NCBI GenBank assembly: GCA_002385745.1
Contig: DGEC01000074.1
Coordinates: forward strand, 1-30,837
From: Firmicutes bacterium UBA3936
GTDB taxonomy: Bacteria > Bacillota > Dethiobacteria > Dethiobacterales > Dethiobacteraceae
Reading direction: 5' to 3'
DNA length: 30,837 nucleotides
The notes beneath the pieces were generated by a model, which did no database searches, was not told where the DNA came from, and was given only the letters and a program-made list of their open reading frames with translations. Each line of letters begins with the position of its first letter. Position 1 is the first letter of the stretch. The position numbers and the translations under genes are program-made. This document shows, piece after piece, positions 1 to 7,339 of this stretch.

Positions 1-1
1 C

Positions 2-157
2 ATCGAATTAAAACAATTTGTTCATGAAGAGATGAAACGCATCCGGCAAAAAAGATTAAGAGGCAAAGAGTATCGGAATAATGTGCCGCTTTTCAGAGGT
101 GGAAGCAGCCATACCCGGTTTGCATTAAAAGAGCTAAATAAACGTAGTGTTGTTTGA
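2..157 (+). CDS. C-terminal fragment of an unidentified protein (5' end outside window)
   Basis: An open frame enters from the left edge and ends at TGA 155-157, leaving 51 residues. The fragment is strongly basic (many Arg and Lys) with a central RLRGKEYRNN stretch and ends in NKRSVV. I do not recognise it. It does not look like the C-terminus of TrmFO or TopA, which commonly precede xerC in Bacillota. The basic composition and the palindrome about 30 bases downstream would suit the end of a transposase or other DNA-binding protein, but that is a guess. It could also be a chance open frame, since only 51 codons are visible. No ribosome binding site or start can be judged. Confidence 0.4.
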   Translation: MELKQFVHEEMKRIRQKRLRGKEYRNNVPLFRGGSSHTRFALKELNKRSVV

Positions 158-185
158 GTGGTGTGAGGTTCGTCTTAAAACCTAA

Positions 186-199
186 AGTGTCTTGACACT
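186..199. repeat. Short perfect palindrome upstream of xerC
   Basis: AGTGTC-TT-GACACT is a perfect 6-bp inverted repeat around a two-base centre. It lies between the left-edge fragment and xerC. It could be a protein-binding site or part of the end of an insertion element. No target duplication or partner repeat is visible in the window. It has no T-run, so it is not a terminator. Confidence 0.35.
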
Positions 200-274
200 A
201 TCAATGGGATCTTCCTGCTTGCAATAAGAGCTTTAAATATGTTAAAATATTTTGAAAAAGGAGATCACTGTCGA

Positions 275-1177
275 ATGCCGCCGGATTTTATTGATCTTTT
301 TCTTACCTACTTGCAGACAGAAAAAAATGCCTCCTATCATACCATCAGATGCTATGCGGAGGATTTATCGCAGTTCATTTCTTTTTTAGAAAAGGAAAAA
401 ACTCGCTTTCCCGGAGAAATCGATTATCTGCTTATCCGCAATTATCTTTCCTATCTTAAGAGGAATGCTTATGAGCGACGCACCGTTGCTCGAAAGCTTT
501 CGGCAATACGTTCGTTTTGCCGTTATTTAAACCGGGAAGGGCTGCTGCAGGATAAAAGCTGGATAGCCGTTTCTACGCCTCGTCTTGGCAAAAAACTGCC
601 CACTTTTCTTTATGTTGAAGAGATGTTGCAGCTTCTGTCCGCTCCGGATACTTCCAAGGCGGCAGGGCTGCGGGACGCTGCAATCCTGGAAACGCTGTAT
701 GCTTCCGGCATCAGGGTAAGCGAATTGGTTTCCCTGGATGTGGACGATATAGATCTGAACAAGAGGCAGTTTACTGTTATGGGAAAAGGAGCAAGGGAAA
801 GACTTGCTCCGCTCGGCTATTTTGCCTGCCGTGCAATTGGTGATTATTTGCGTTTTGGCAGGGAAGAACTGCTGCGAAAAAACACGGCAGCTGCAAAGGA
901 AAAAGCTCTTTGGCTGAACAAATACGGCCAAAGGCTCTCAGACAGAGGAGTACGGCGGATCATTAAAAAGTACGTCAAAAAGGCAAGTTTAAATTCCGGC
1001 ATAAGTCCCCACAGCCTGCGGCACAGCTTTGCCACTCATTTACTGAATGCAGGAGCCGATCTGCGGGCAGTACAGGAACTGCTTGGACACGCCAGCATTT
1101 CAACCACTCAGGTATATACCCATATAACCAGGGACCAGCTGAAAGAAATCTATAATACCGCTCATCCACGGGCTTAA
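275..1177 (+). CDS. xerC: Tyrosine recombinase XerC
   Basis: Site-specific recombinase that, with a partner XerD, resolves chromosome dimers at dif near the division septum. The 300-residue length is typical of the family. An N-terminal SAM-like core-binding domain covers about residues 1-90 and the catalytic domain follows. Visible catalytic residues are Arg in GIRVSEL (about 147), the HSLRH box (about 246-250), His in LGHAS (about 272) and the nucleophile Tyr in TQVYTH (about 281). I chose ATG 275 because AAGGAG lies about 8 bases upstream; the frame also opens at ATG 239, but that would place the ribosome binding site inside the gene. It is first in a cluster with hslV, hslU and codY, the same order as codV-clpQ-clpY-codY in Bacillus, which favours XerC over XerD. 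No convincing promoter is visible upstream. Confidence 0.93.
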   Translation: MPPDFIDLFLTYLQTEKNASYHTIRCYAEDLSQFISFLEKEKTRFPGEIDYLLIRNYLSYLKRNAYERRTVARKLSAIRSFCRYLNREGLLQDKSWIAVSTPRLGKKLPTFLYVEEMLQLLSAPDTSKAAGLRDAAILETLYASGIRVSELVSLDVDDIDLNKRQFTVMGKGARERLAPLGYFACRAIGDYLRFGREELLRKNTAAAKEKALWLNKYGQRLSDRGVRRIIKKYVKKASLNSGISPHSLRHSFATHLLNAGADLRAVQELLGHASISTTQVYTHITRDQLKEIYNTAHPRA

Positions 1178-1187
1178 GGAAAGGAAA

Positions 1188-1718
1188 ATGTTTCACGCCA
1201 CAACCATTGTCGGGATATTAAAAAACGGGAAATGTGCCCTTGCTGCCGACGGGCAGGTAACTTGGGGCGACAGTGCCGTTATGAAACACCGCGCAGTAAA
1301 GGTCCGGCGCATTTATAACGGCAAAGTACTGGCAGGCTTTGCCGGTTCAGTGGCCGATGCCTTGACGCTCTTTGAAAAATATGAAGAACAGTTGGACAAA
1401 TACCAGGGAAATTTACGCCGCGCCGCTGTGGAACTGGCCAGAGAATGGCGTTCCGACAGGGTTTTACGCCGTCTCGAAGCCCTGCTGGTGGTGGCTGACA
1501 CAGAAAATATTCTGGTTATTTCAGGCAGCGGAGAAGTTATTGAACCTGATGACGGAATAGCGGCAATAGGTTCAGGCGGTTTTTATGCTCTCGCAGCTGC
1601 CCGGGCGCTGCTCCGCCACAGCAATTTGAATGCTGCCGAAATTGCCCGGACTGCACTGCAGATAGCGGGAGAAATTTGTGTTTATACAAATGAGCAAATT
1701 GTTTTGGAGGAATTATAA
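1188..1718 (+). CDS. hslV: ATP-dependent protease subunit HslV (ClpQ)
   Basis: Proteolytic subunit of the HslVU (ClpQY) two-component protease: an N-terminal nucleophile threonine peptidase that forms a double hexamer and degrades proteins unfolded by HslU in the cytoplasm. At 176 residues it has the usual length. The N-terminus reads MFHATTIVG; Thr5 aligns with the catalytic Thr1 of E. coli HslV, so residues MFHA would have to be removed to expose it. Other family landmarks are AADGQVTWG, a GKVLAGFAGS block, EWRSDRVLRRLEA and the C-terminal TNEQIVLEEL. ATG 1188 follows AAGGAAAGG at a workable distance, 10 bases after xerC. The hslU start directly abuts its stop, so the two subunits are translationally coupled. 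Confidence 0.96.
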   Translation: MFHATTIVGILKNGKCALAADGQVTWGDSAVMKHRAVKVRRIYNGKVLAGFAGSVADALTLFEKYEEQLDKYQGNLRRAAVELAREWRSDRVLRRLEALLVVADTENILVISGSGEVIEPDDGIAAIGSGGFYALAAARALLRHSNLNAAEIARTALQIAGEICVYTNEQIVLEEL

Positions 1719-3131
1719 GTGGCAGACAGCAAACGCAACGAAGAGTTAACTCCGAGGCAAATAGTTGCTGAACTGGATAAATATATTGTCGGGCAGGCGG
1801 CGGCCAAAAGATGCGTTGCCATTGCTTTGCGCAACCGTTATCGCCGTAAACTGGTCCCGGAAGAATTTCGTGACGAGGTATTTCCCAAAAATATTCTGAT
1901 GATTGGCCCGACCGGAGTCGGTAAGACGGAAATTGCCAGGCGTTTGGCAAAACTGGTAAATGCCCCTTTTGTCAAAGTGGAAGCTACCAAATTTACAGAG
2001 GTCGGCTATGTAGGCCGTGATGTGGAAACAATGGTTCGCGACCTGGTCGATACTGCTGTCCGCATAGTCCAAGCCGAGAAGTATAAAGAAGTGAGCGACA
2101 GGGCCAGGGAGCTTGCCAATGAACGTTTGCTGGATTTATTGGCACCACTGCCCAAAAGAACAAGCCGGGCTCAAAACCCGCTGACACTTTTTTTCCAGGA
2201 CGTAAAACAGGTCCAGGAACCGACAGAGGAAGATTACAGAGAAATAAAAATTCGTGAGACGGAAAGAGAAAAATTAAGAGAGAGGCTTTTGGCAGGACTT
2301 CTGGAAGATGAAATTGTTGAAGTCGAAGTGGAAGACAAACCCCCAATGATGGAGATATTTTCGGGTTCCGGCATGGAAGAGATGGGAATTAATTTTCAGG
2401 ATATTATGGGGCAGTTTTTACCAAGGAGAAGAAAAAAACGCCGCTTAACAGTAAAGCAGGCCAGGAAGATTTTACAGCAGGAGGAAGCTGAAAAACTGAT
2501 TGACATGGACGATGTTTACAGCGAGGCCATCAGAAGAGCTGAAGAATCCGGCATTATCTTCCTGGACGAAATTGATAAGATTGCCGGTAAAGATTTCAAG
2601 GGAGGACCCGATGTATCAAGAGAGGGAGTGCAAAGAGACATCCTCCCCATCGTAGAGGGCTCAACCGTTATAACAAAATACGGGCCAATTAAAACAGACT
2701 ATATTTTGTTTATTGCCGCCGGCGCCTTTCATGTTTCCAAACCTTCCGATTTAATACCGGAACTTCAGGGGAGGTTCCCTATCCGTGTGGAACTCGACAG
2801 CTTGACAGAAGAGGATTTCTTCCGGATTTTAAATGAACCGGCCAACGCACTGCTGAAACAGTATACAGCACTTTTGGCAACCGAAAATGTAAGCGTCAAA
2901 TTTACCGAAGAAGCAATGACGGAAATTGCCAAGACCGCCTGTACTTTAAATCAGGAACTTGAGAATATCGGCGCTCGCCGATTGCATACAATCCTCGAAA
3001 AAGTTCTAGAAGACCTTTCTTTTTCGGCACCGGAAATAGCAGGGCAGGAAGTAACAATTACAGCACAATACGTAAGGGATAAAATTCAGGAAATTGTACA
3101 AAATAAGGATTTAAGCCGGTATATTCTGTAA
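1719..3131 (+). CDS. hslU: ATP-dependent protease ATPase subunit HslU (ClpY)
   Basis: AAA+ unfoldase that recognises substrates, unfolds them and threads them into the HslV chamber. It is 470 residues, close to the family norm. Walker A is GPTGVGKT (63-70), the pore loop is GYVGRD (96-101), the charged inserted I-domain spans about 110-240, and Walker B is IIFLDEID (about 279-286). The C-terminus SRYIL is the conserved tail that docks into HslV pockets and activates the protease. The start is GTG 1719, immediately after the hslV stop, with GGAGG 8 bases upstream. The next gene, codY, follows after 33 bases. Confidence 0.97.
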   Translation: MADSKRNEELTPRQIVAELDKYIVGQAAAKRCVAIALRNRYRRKLVPEEFRDEVFPKNILMIGPTGVGKTEIARRLAKLVNAPFVKVEATKFTEVGYVGRDVETMVRDLVDTAVRIVQAEKYKEVSDRARELANERLLDLLAPLPKRTSRAQNPLTLFFQDVKQVQEPTEEDYREIKIRETEREKLRERLLAGLLEDEIVEVEVEDKPPMMEIFSGSGMEEMGINFQDIMGQFLPRRRKKRRLTVKQARKILQQEEAEKLIDMDDVYSEAIRRAEESGIIFLDEIDKIAGKDFKGGPDVSREGVQRDILPIVEGSTVITKYGPIKTDYILFIAAGAFHVSKPSDLIPELQGRFPIRVELDSLTEEDFFRILNEPANALLKQYTALLATENVSVKFTEEAMTEIAKTACTLNQELENIGARRLHTILEKVLEDLSFSAPEIAGQEVTITAQYVRDKIQEIVQNKDLSRYIL

Positions 3132-3164
3132 ATTCAAATATTTATTGAAGAAAGGATGATAATA

Positions 3165-3962
3165 ATGGCAATAGAGGCTTTACTGGAAAAATCACGGCGG
3201 ATTAACCGCATACTTCAGAAAACAGCAGGGCAGCATGTTGATTTTAAAGAGGTAGCCGATGTTTTAAAAAGTGTTATTAATGCAAATATTTATATTTCAG
3301 ACCGCAACGGCAAAATTCTCGGGCATTCGCTGGTAGATGAATTTGAGTGTGAACTGATGGTAGACAATGTTCTGAAAAACAATACCTTTCCTCCTGAATA
3401 CAACTCCCAGCTGCTCAGTGTTGATGAATCAAAAGTCAATCTGAGGCAGAAAAAAAATAACTGTGTCTTTAATGACGAAATTAAGTGTCTCTTTGAAGAA
3501 AAAATTACTACCATAGTCCCTATTATGGGCGGCGGAAAGAGGCTTGGGACACTTCTTCTGGCACGTTTTTCAGAAGAGTTTACGGCTCAGGACTTGATTC
3601 TGGCAGAATACGGCGCTACGGTTATCGGTATGGAAATACTGCGAACGCGGGCTGACAAGATTGAAGAGGAAGCAAGGAATAAGGCTGTGGTCCAGATGGC
3701 TATCGGCACCCTGTCTTATTCGGAACTTGAAGCAGTGGAAAATATTTTTGCCGAGCTTGACGGCGATGAAGGCATACTCGTCGCCAGCAAAATTGCGGAC
3801 CAGCTTGGTATTACCCGGTCTGTCATAGTAAATGCACTGCGCAAATTTGAAAGTGCGGGAGTTATCCAGTCCCGTTCCCTGGGGATGAAAGGAACATATA
3901 TTAAAGTTAAGAATCCCTACCTGCTCGAACAACTGGAAAAAAGAAAAGCAGTAAGCATGTAA
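3165..3962 (+). CDS. codY: GTP- and branched-chain-amino-acid-sensing transcriptional regulator CodY
   Basis: Global regulator of Bacillota that represses starvation, biosynthetic and often sporulation genes while GTP and Ile/Leu/Val are plentiful. The product is 265 residues. The N-terminal half is a GAF-type ligand domain (about 1-155, including ANIYISDRNGKILGH), then a linker helix, then a winged helix-turn-helix. The recognition region ITRSVIVNALRKFESAGVI lies at about 215-235, followed by the conserved SRSLGMKGTYIKV. I chose ATG 3165 because GAAAGGA sits 8 bases upstream; the in-frame ATG at 3156 overlaps that site. It ends the xerC-hslVU-codY operon just before a strong terminator. Confidence 0.97.
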   Translation: MAIEALLEKSRRINRILQKTAGQHVDFKEVADVLKSVINANIYISDRNGKILGHSLVDEFECELMVDNVLKNNTFPPEYNSQLLSVDESKVNLRQKKNNCVFNDEIKCLFEEKITTIVPIMGGGKRLGTLLLARFSEEFTAQDLILAEYGATVIGMEILRTRADKIEEEARNKAVVQMAIGTLSYSELEAVENIFAELDGDEGILVASKIADQLGITRSVIVNALRKFESAGVIQSRSLGMKGTYIKVKNPYLLEQLEKRKAVSM

Positions 3963-3968
3963 ACGGCA

Positions 3969-4004
3969 AAGGACGCGCTGCGCTGCGCGTCCTTATTTTA
4001 TTTG
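3969..4004 (+). terminator. Intrinsic terminator of the xerC-hslVU-codY operon
   Basis: A perfect 10-bp stem (AAGGACGCGC at 3969-3978 with GCGCGTCCTT at 3985-3994) closes a 6-base loop and is followed by ATTTTATTT. It starts six bases after the codY stop. A weaker 6-bp hairpin (4003-4008 with 4015-4020) follows immediately; it lacks a T-run and may belong to control of the next gene. Confidence 0.88.
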
Positions 4005-4079
4005 CTGTCATAAAACAGCAGGCAATGAGTTATAATATATTACTGATTTGATAACTGCCGCTGCCGGGAGGGATGGCCG

Positions 4080-4613
4080 GTGCGCAAGCATAGCAGGAAC
4101 CGGAGTTTTGACTGCAGGTCTTTTTGGTACGGAGCGACGGCTGCCGGTTTAATTATGCTTGCCCTGATTTTTGCCTTTGCTTTATCAATTTATAGCAAAG
4201 GAATCACAGTACGGCTTGACAGTGAACAGATTACCCTTCTGCTTCAACGGCAAATCACGGAAAACACGAGCAGGAAGCTTCCGGAAATAATTGCGGGCGC
4301 CAAGAGCGAAATACCCCGCATTGTCAAGGAAAAAATTGAGTTCCGGTTTTCTGACAGGATGGAGATTGCCGGTTTTGTTTTCCGGGTTCCGGATGAGTTG
4401 CTTGCGCAATTGCGCAGCAGTATGCAGCAAAATGTGGAAAAGGCAACAGGCATGATTCTTGACGGTATTAATACGGATGAAATCGCGGAACGGCTGGGCA
4501 GTGATTTTTCTGCAGCGGTAAAAAGCGCACTGCAAGAAGAAATGGAGGGGCAAAGCCTGCATGTTAACTTGTGGGGTGTGGTGCCGGTCAAGGTCCGTGT
4601 TCAAATAGCGTAA
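4080..4613 (+). CDS. Membrane-anchored protein of unknown function
   Basis: I do not recognise this 177-residue protein. Residues 1-16 are basic, followed by one hydrophobic helix (about 17-38, AAGLIMLALIFAFALSIY), then a hydrophilic domain of about 140 residues predicted to lie outside the membrane. That domain is rich in Glu, Ile and Leu and looks largely helical (for example around AQLRSSMQQNVEKATGMIL). It ends in a beta-like WGVVPVKVRVQIA. No cysteines, lipobox or catalytic motif are seen in the external part. The start is GTG 4080 behind GGGAGGG. A perfect TATAAT at 4031-4036 may be its -10, but no good -35 lies 16-18 bases upstream. It stands alone between the codY terminator and the rpsB promoter, so its neighbours say little about its role. 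Confidence 0.7.
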   Translation: MRKHSRNRSFDCRSFWYGATAAGLIMLALIFAFALSIYSKGITVRLDSEQITLLLQRQITENTSRKLPEIIAGAKSEIPRIVKEKIEFRFSDRMEIAGFVFRVPDELLAQLRSSMQQNVEKATGMILDGINTDEIAERLGSDFSAAVKSALQEEMEGQSLHVNLWGVVPVKVRVQIA

Positions 4614-4633
4614 ACTAAGTTAAGTTCTTATTA

Positions 4634-4662
4634 TTGCCAAACAGAGTAAACTGTGCTATACT
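4634..4662 (+). promoter_or_regulatory. Sigma-A promoter for rpsB-tsf
   Basis: TTGCCA (4634-4639), a 17-base spacer, then TATACT (4657-4662). Each hexamer matches the consensus at five of six positions (TTGACA and TATAAT), with optimal spacing. Predicted transcription start is near 4669, giving a leader of about 104 bases before rpsB. The leader holds an imperfect hairpin around 4701-4727 (CAGC...GCTG and CCG...CGG). This could serve S2 autoregulation, as known for rpsB leaders in other bacteria, but I cannot show that here. Confidence 0.75.
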
Positions 4663-4772
4663 ACATGACGGTGTCAAATTACACACGCTTTCGGATTTCC
4701 TCAGCTGTGCCGGACAAGCGGTGCTGCGGAAAAATGAAGGAGCGGAGGATTAACAGAGAGGAGGTGCAGGAA

Positions 4773-5804
4773 ATGCCGGTAGTTTCCATGAAACAGCTTT
4801 TGGAAGCGGGCGTGCATTTTGGCCACCAGACGCGCCGCTGGAACCCGAAAATGAAGCCGTATATTTTTACGGAACGCAACGGTATTTATATTATTGATCT
4901 ACAGAGAACGGTTCGCATGATCGATAATGTTTATGCCTATGTCCGTGATTTGGTCAGAGACGGCGGAAAGCTCTTGTTTGTCGGCACCAAGAAACAGGCC
5001 CAGGAATCAATACAAACCGAAGCGGAACGCTGTGGCATGTATTATGTTAACCAACGTTGGCTTGGCGGTATGCTGACAAATTTCAAAACTATCCGGAATC
5101 GCGTCAAGCGCCTTTTTGAGCTTGAGAAAATGGAAGAGGACGGCATCTTTGAAGTCCTGCCCAAAAAGGAAGTAATCAAGCTTCGTCATGAATATGAGAA
5201 GCTCAGCAAGTTCCTTACGGGAGTACGCAATATGAGTTCCCTTCCTGACGCAGTATTCATTGTTGATCCCCGCAAGGAAAGGATTGCCGTTGCCGAAGCC
5301 CGGAAGCTCGGGATTCCTATCATTGCCATAGTGGACACCAACTGTGATCCCGATGAGATCGATTATATAATCCCGGGCAATGATGATGCAATTCGTGCGG
5401 TTAAGCTAATTTCCGGGATTATTGCCGACGCGGTGCTGGAAGGGCTTGAAGGCCGGCAGGATCAGGTGCTGTTCGATGATAAAAAAGATGAAGCGGAAAC
5501 GCAAGCTGATACTGCAGCCGAAGGAGTCTCCGAGGAGTCAGACGGCGGAGAATCAGACACGGAAGATACTGCCGGGGAAGTAACTGCCGGGGCTGCAGAA
5601 ACAAGTGAAGCAGCAGCGGAAAATGCTGCAGAAGGAGATACTGCCGAAACTGCAGAAACAAGTCAAGCGGCGCCGGAAGCTGCAGAAGAAGCAGTTACAG
5701 AAGATACTGCAGGAGAAGCAACCGCTGAGGCTGCAGAAACCGCAGATGTGACAGCGGAATCTGCAAAAGAAACAGACGGCGCTCCCGCAGAACAGGAGTC
5801 CTAA
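4773..5804 (+). CDS. rpsB: 30S ribosomal protein S2 with an extended acidic Ala-rich tail
   Basis: S2 is a late-assembling protein of the small subunit. Residues 1-230 are a complete S2 body: VSMKQLLEAGVHFGHQTRRW, GIYIIDLQRTV, VGTKKQAQESI, YVNQRWLGGMLTNF, VDPRKERIAVAEA, DTNCDPDEIDYIIPGNDDA. The family usually ends near residue 230-250, but this protein runs to 343. Residues about 235-343 are low-complexity, almost entirely Ala, Glu, Thr, Asp, Gly and Ser, with imperfect repeats of roughly 20-24 residues (EDTAGEVTAGAAETSEA, GDTAETAETSQAAPEA, EDTAGEATAEAAETA). ATG 4773 is chosen for AGGAGGTG upstream and the correct S2 N-terminus; the frame is open further left, but that part overlaps the promoter. 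A terminator separates it from tsf. Confidence 0.96.
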   Translation: MPVVSMKQLLEAGVHFGHQTRRWNPKMKPYIFTERNGIYIIDLQRTVRMIDNVYAYVRDLVRDGGKLLFVGTKKQAQESIQTEAERCGMYYVNQRWLGGMLTNFKTIRNRVKRLFELEKMEEDGIFEVLPKKEVIKLRHEYEKLSKFLTGVRNMSSLPDAVFIVDPRKERIAVAEARKLGIPIIAIVDTNCDPDEIDYIIPGNDDAIRAVKLISGIIADAVLEGLEGRQDQVLFDDKKDEAETQADTAAEGVSEESDGGESDTEDTAGEVTAGAAETSEAAAENAAEGDTAETAETSQAAPEAAEEAVTEDTAGEATAEAAETADVTAESAKETDGAPAEQES

Positions 5805-5818
5805 TCCGGAACAAATTA

Positions 5819-5843
5819 GCTGGGCATTCTGCCCGGCTTTTTT
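5819..5843 (+). terminator. Intercistronic terminator/attenuator between rpsB and tsf
   Basis: GCTGGGCA (5819-5826) pairs with TGCCCGGC (5830-5837), with one G-T wobble, over a 3-base loop, followed by six Ts. No separate tsf promoter is obvious, so this probably works as a partial terminator that sets the S2 to EF-Ts ratio. Confidence 0.75.
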
Positions 5844-5878
5844 GAAGAAAATATTGCTATGTTATAGGAGGGTAGCAA

Positions 5879-6529
5879 ATGATTCCTGCATCAGCTGTGA
5901 AAAAACTTCGCGAGAAAACAGGGGCCGGTATGATGGATTGTAAAAAAGCCCTGACTGAAGCAGGCGGCGATATTGATAAAGCAATTGAGCTTCTGCGCGA
6001 GAAAGGTCTTGCAGCTGCAGCCAAGAGGGCTGACCGTATTGCTGCTGAAGGCATCGTTGATTCATACATCCATCTGGGAGGACGCATAGGAGTCCTGGTT
6101 GAAGTTAACTGTGAAACTGATTTTGTCGCTAGAACCGAAGAATTCCGTGCCTTTGTCCGCGACATTGCCATGCAGGTGGCCGCGGCAAATCCGCAATATT
6201 TAAGGCGGGAAGATGTGCCTGAAGAGGTCCTGCAAAAAGAAAGGGAAATACTGGCGGCGCAGGCCCGCAATGAAGGCAAACCCGAGCATGTCATTGAAAA
6301 AATTGTTGCCGGGCGAATCGAAAAATTCTTTCAGGAGAACTGTTTACTGGAACAACAGTTTATCAAGGACACTGACATTACAGTCGGAGAACTATTAAAG
6401 GAAATAATTGCTAAAACAGGGGAAAACATTTCCATCCGCCGTTTTACCCGTTATGAAATGGGTGAAGGACTTGAAAAGAAAGATTGCAGCCTGGCGGAGG
6501 AAGTGTCAAGGATGGTAAAGACGGAATAG
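5879..6529 (+). CDS. tsf: Elongation factor Ts
   Basis: Guanine-nucleotide exchange factor that releases GDP from EF-Tu. The 216-residue form is the short version with a single reduced core, common in Gram-positive bacteria and cyanobacteria (E. coli has about 280). The N-terminal UBA-like domain carries the signature KLREKTGAGMMDCKKAL followed by GGDIDKAIELLREKG. The core has the second signature region around VEVNCETDFVARTEEF, which contains the Asp-Phe contact residues for EF-Tu. ATG 5879 follows a clear AGGAGGG. It lies between two terminators, downstream of rpsB as in most bacteria. Confidence 0.97.
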   Translation: MIPASAVKKLREKTGAGMMDCKKALTEAGGDIDKAIELLREKGLAAAAKRADRIAAEGIVDSYIHLGGRIGVLVEVNCETDFVARTEEFRAFVRDIAMQVAAANPQYLRREDVPEEVLQKEREILAAQARNEGKPEHVIEKIVAGRIEKFFQENCLLEQQFIKDTDITVGELLKEIIAKTGENISIRRFTRYEMGEGLEKKDCSLAEEVSRMVKTE

Positions 6530-6530
6530 T

Positions 6531-6560
6531 AAAAAAAGAGCACTTCGGTGTTCTTTTTTT
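6531..6560 (+). terminator. Intrinsic terminator after tsf
   Basis: A 13-bp stem (6531-6543 with 6548-6560, one G-T pair) closes a TTCG tetraloop inside CAC-TTCG-GTG. The left arm starts with seven As and the right arm ends in a T-run, so the stem may terminate on either strand. It begins two bases after the tsf stop. Confidence 0.88.
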
Positions 6561-6615
6561 ACAGGAAACTTTGATTACAGTGTTGAATAAACTGACTGGA
6601 GGTTGTGCGCCCCGT

Positions 6616-7338
6616 ATGGAAAAAGCAGTGTATAAGCGGATAGTTTTAAAACTGAGCGGAGAAGCGCTGGCCGGAGGCAGGGGGTTCGGGATTGATTCCG
6701 ATGTCTTGCGCGAAACGGCGATACAGGTGGAAGAAGTATGGAAGCTGGGCGTCCAGGTTGCCATTGTCGTCGGCGGTGGAAATATATGGAGAGGTGCCCC
6801 GGCCGGAAAACGAGGGATGGACCGGGCAACAGCCGATTATATGGGGATGCTGGCAACGGTTTTGAACGCCTTGGCACTGCAGGATGCACTGGAATCCCGG
6901 GGAGTTGATACCAGGGTACAGACGGCAATTACCATGCAGCAGGTTGCAGAGCCTTACATACGCCGCAGGGCCATTAGACACCTGGAAAAAGGACGGGTAG
7001 TAATATTTGCCGGCGGGACTGGAAACCCTTATTTTTCTACAGATACAACAGCCGCTTTGCGGGCGGCGGAAATCGAGGCGGAAGTGATTCTGCTGGCCAA
7101 AGGAAAAGTTGACGCTGTCTATGACAACGACCCGCTGCAGGATCCGACTGCGAAAAAATTCAGCGAAATCACCTATATAGATGTTCTTAACAAAGGGTTG
7201 GGCGTCATGGATTCAACTGCTGTTTCTCTTTGTATGGACAATAAAATTCCGCTTATCGTGTTTGGCCTGAACAGTTTTGGCAATATAAAAAAGGTTGTCA
7301 CCGGTGAAAGAATCGGGACATATGTAAAGGGGGAGTAA
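6616..7338 (+). CDS. pyrH: UMP kinase
   Basis: Hexameric amino-acid-kinase-fold enzyme that phosphorylates UMP to UDP with ATP; it is essential for pyrimidine nucleotides. It has exactly the usual 240 residues. Family blocks are RIVLKLSGEALAG (phosphate-binding start), AIVVGGGNIWRG, DYMGMLATVLNALALQDALE, the FAGGTGNPYFSTDTTAALRA block, and KVDAVYDNDP. ATG 6616 gives the canonical N-terminus. The GGAGG upstream is 13 bases away, which is longer than usual. The open frame continues left through the tsf terminator, but that extension is not part of the protein. The gene starts a tight unit with frr, one base apart. Confidence 0.96.
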   Translation: MEKAVYKRIVLKLSGEALAGGRGFGIDSDVLRETAIQVEEVWKLGVQVAIVVGGGNIWRGAPAGKRGMDRATADYMGMLATVLNALALQDALESRGVDTRVQTAITMQQVAEPYIRRRAIRHLEKGRVVIFAGGTGNPYFSTDTTAALRAAEIEAEVILLAKGKVDAVYDNDPLQDPTAKKFSEITYIDVLNKGLGVMDSTAVSLCMDNKIPLIVFGLNSFGNIKKVVTGERIGTYVKGE

Positions 7339-7339
7339 A

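Noticed and set aside
193..215. TTGACA at 193-198 as an xerC promoter
   Set aside because: No acceptable -10 lies 16-18 bases downstream, and the TTGACA is part of the palindrome.
246..260. CodY-box-like sequence (AATATTTTGAAAAAG) just before xerC
   Set aside because: It differs from the CodY consensus at about four positions and lies in an A/T-rich stretch where such matches arise by chance.
4653..4772. N-terminal extension of rpsB starting at 4653 or 4665
   Set aside because: It overlaps the predicted -10 and transcription start, has no ribosome binding site and does not resemble S2, whereas ATG 4773 has AGGAGGTG and the family N-terminus.
5419..5661. Minus-strand ORF opposite the rpsB tail, and the many other antisense ORFs across the window
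   Set aside because: They lie opposite strongly conserved genes, have low-complexity or non-protein-like composition and lack ribosome binding sites. I treat them as shadows.
6484..6615. N-terminal extension of pyrH from 6484
   Set aside because: It runs through the end of tsf and its terminator; UMP kinase has the exact family length from ATG 6616.
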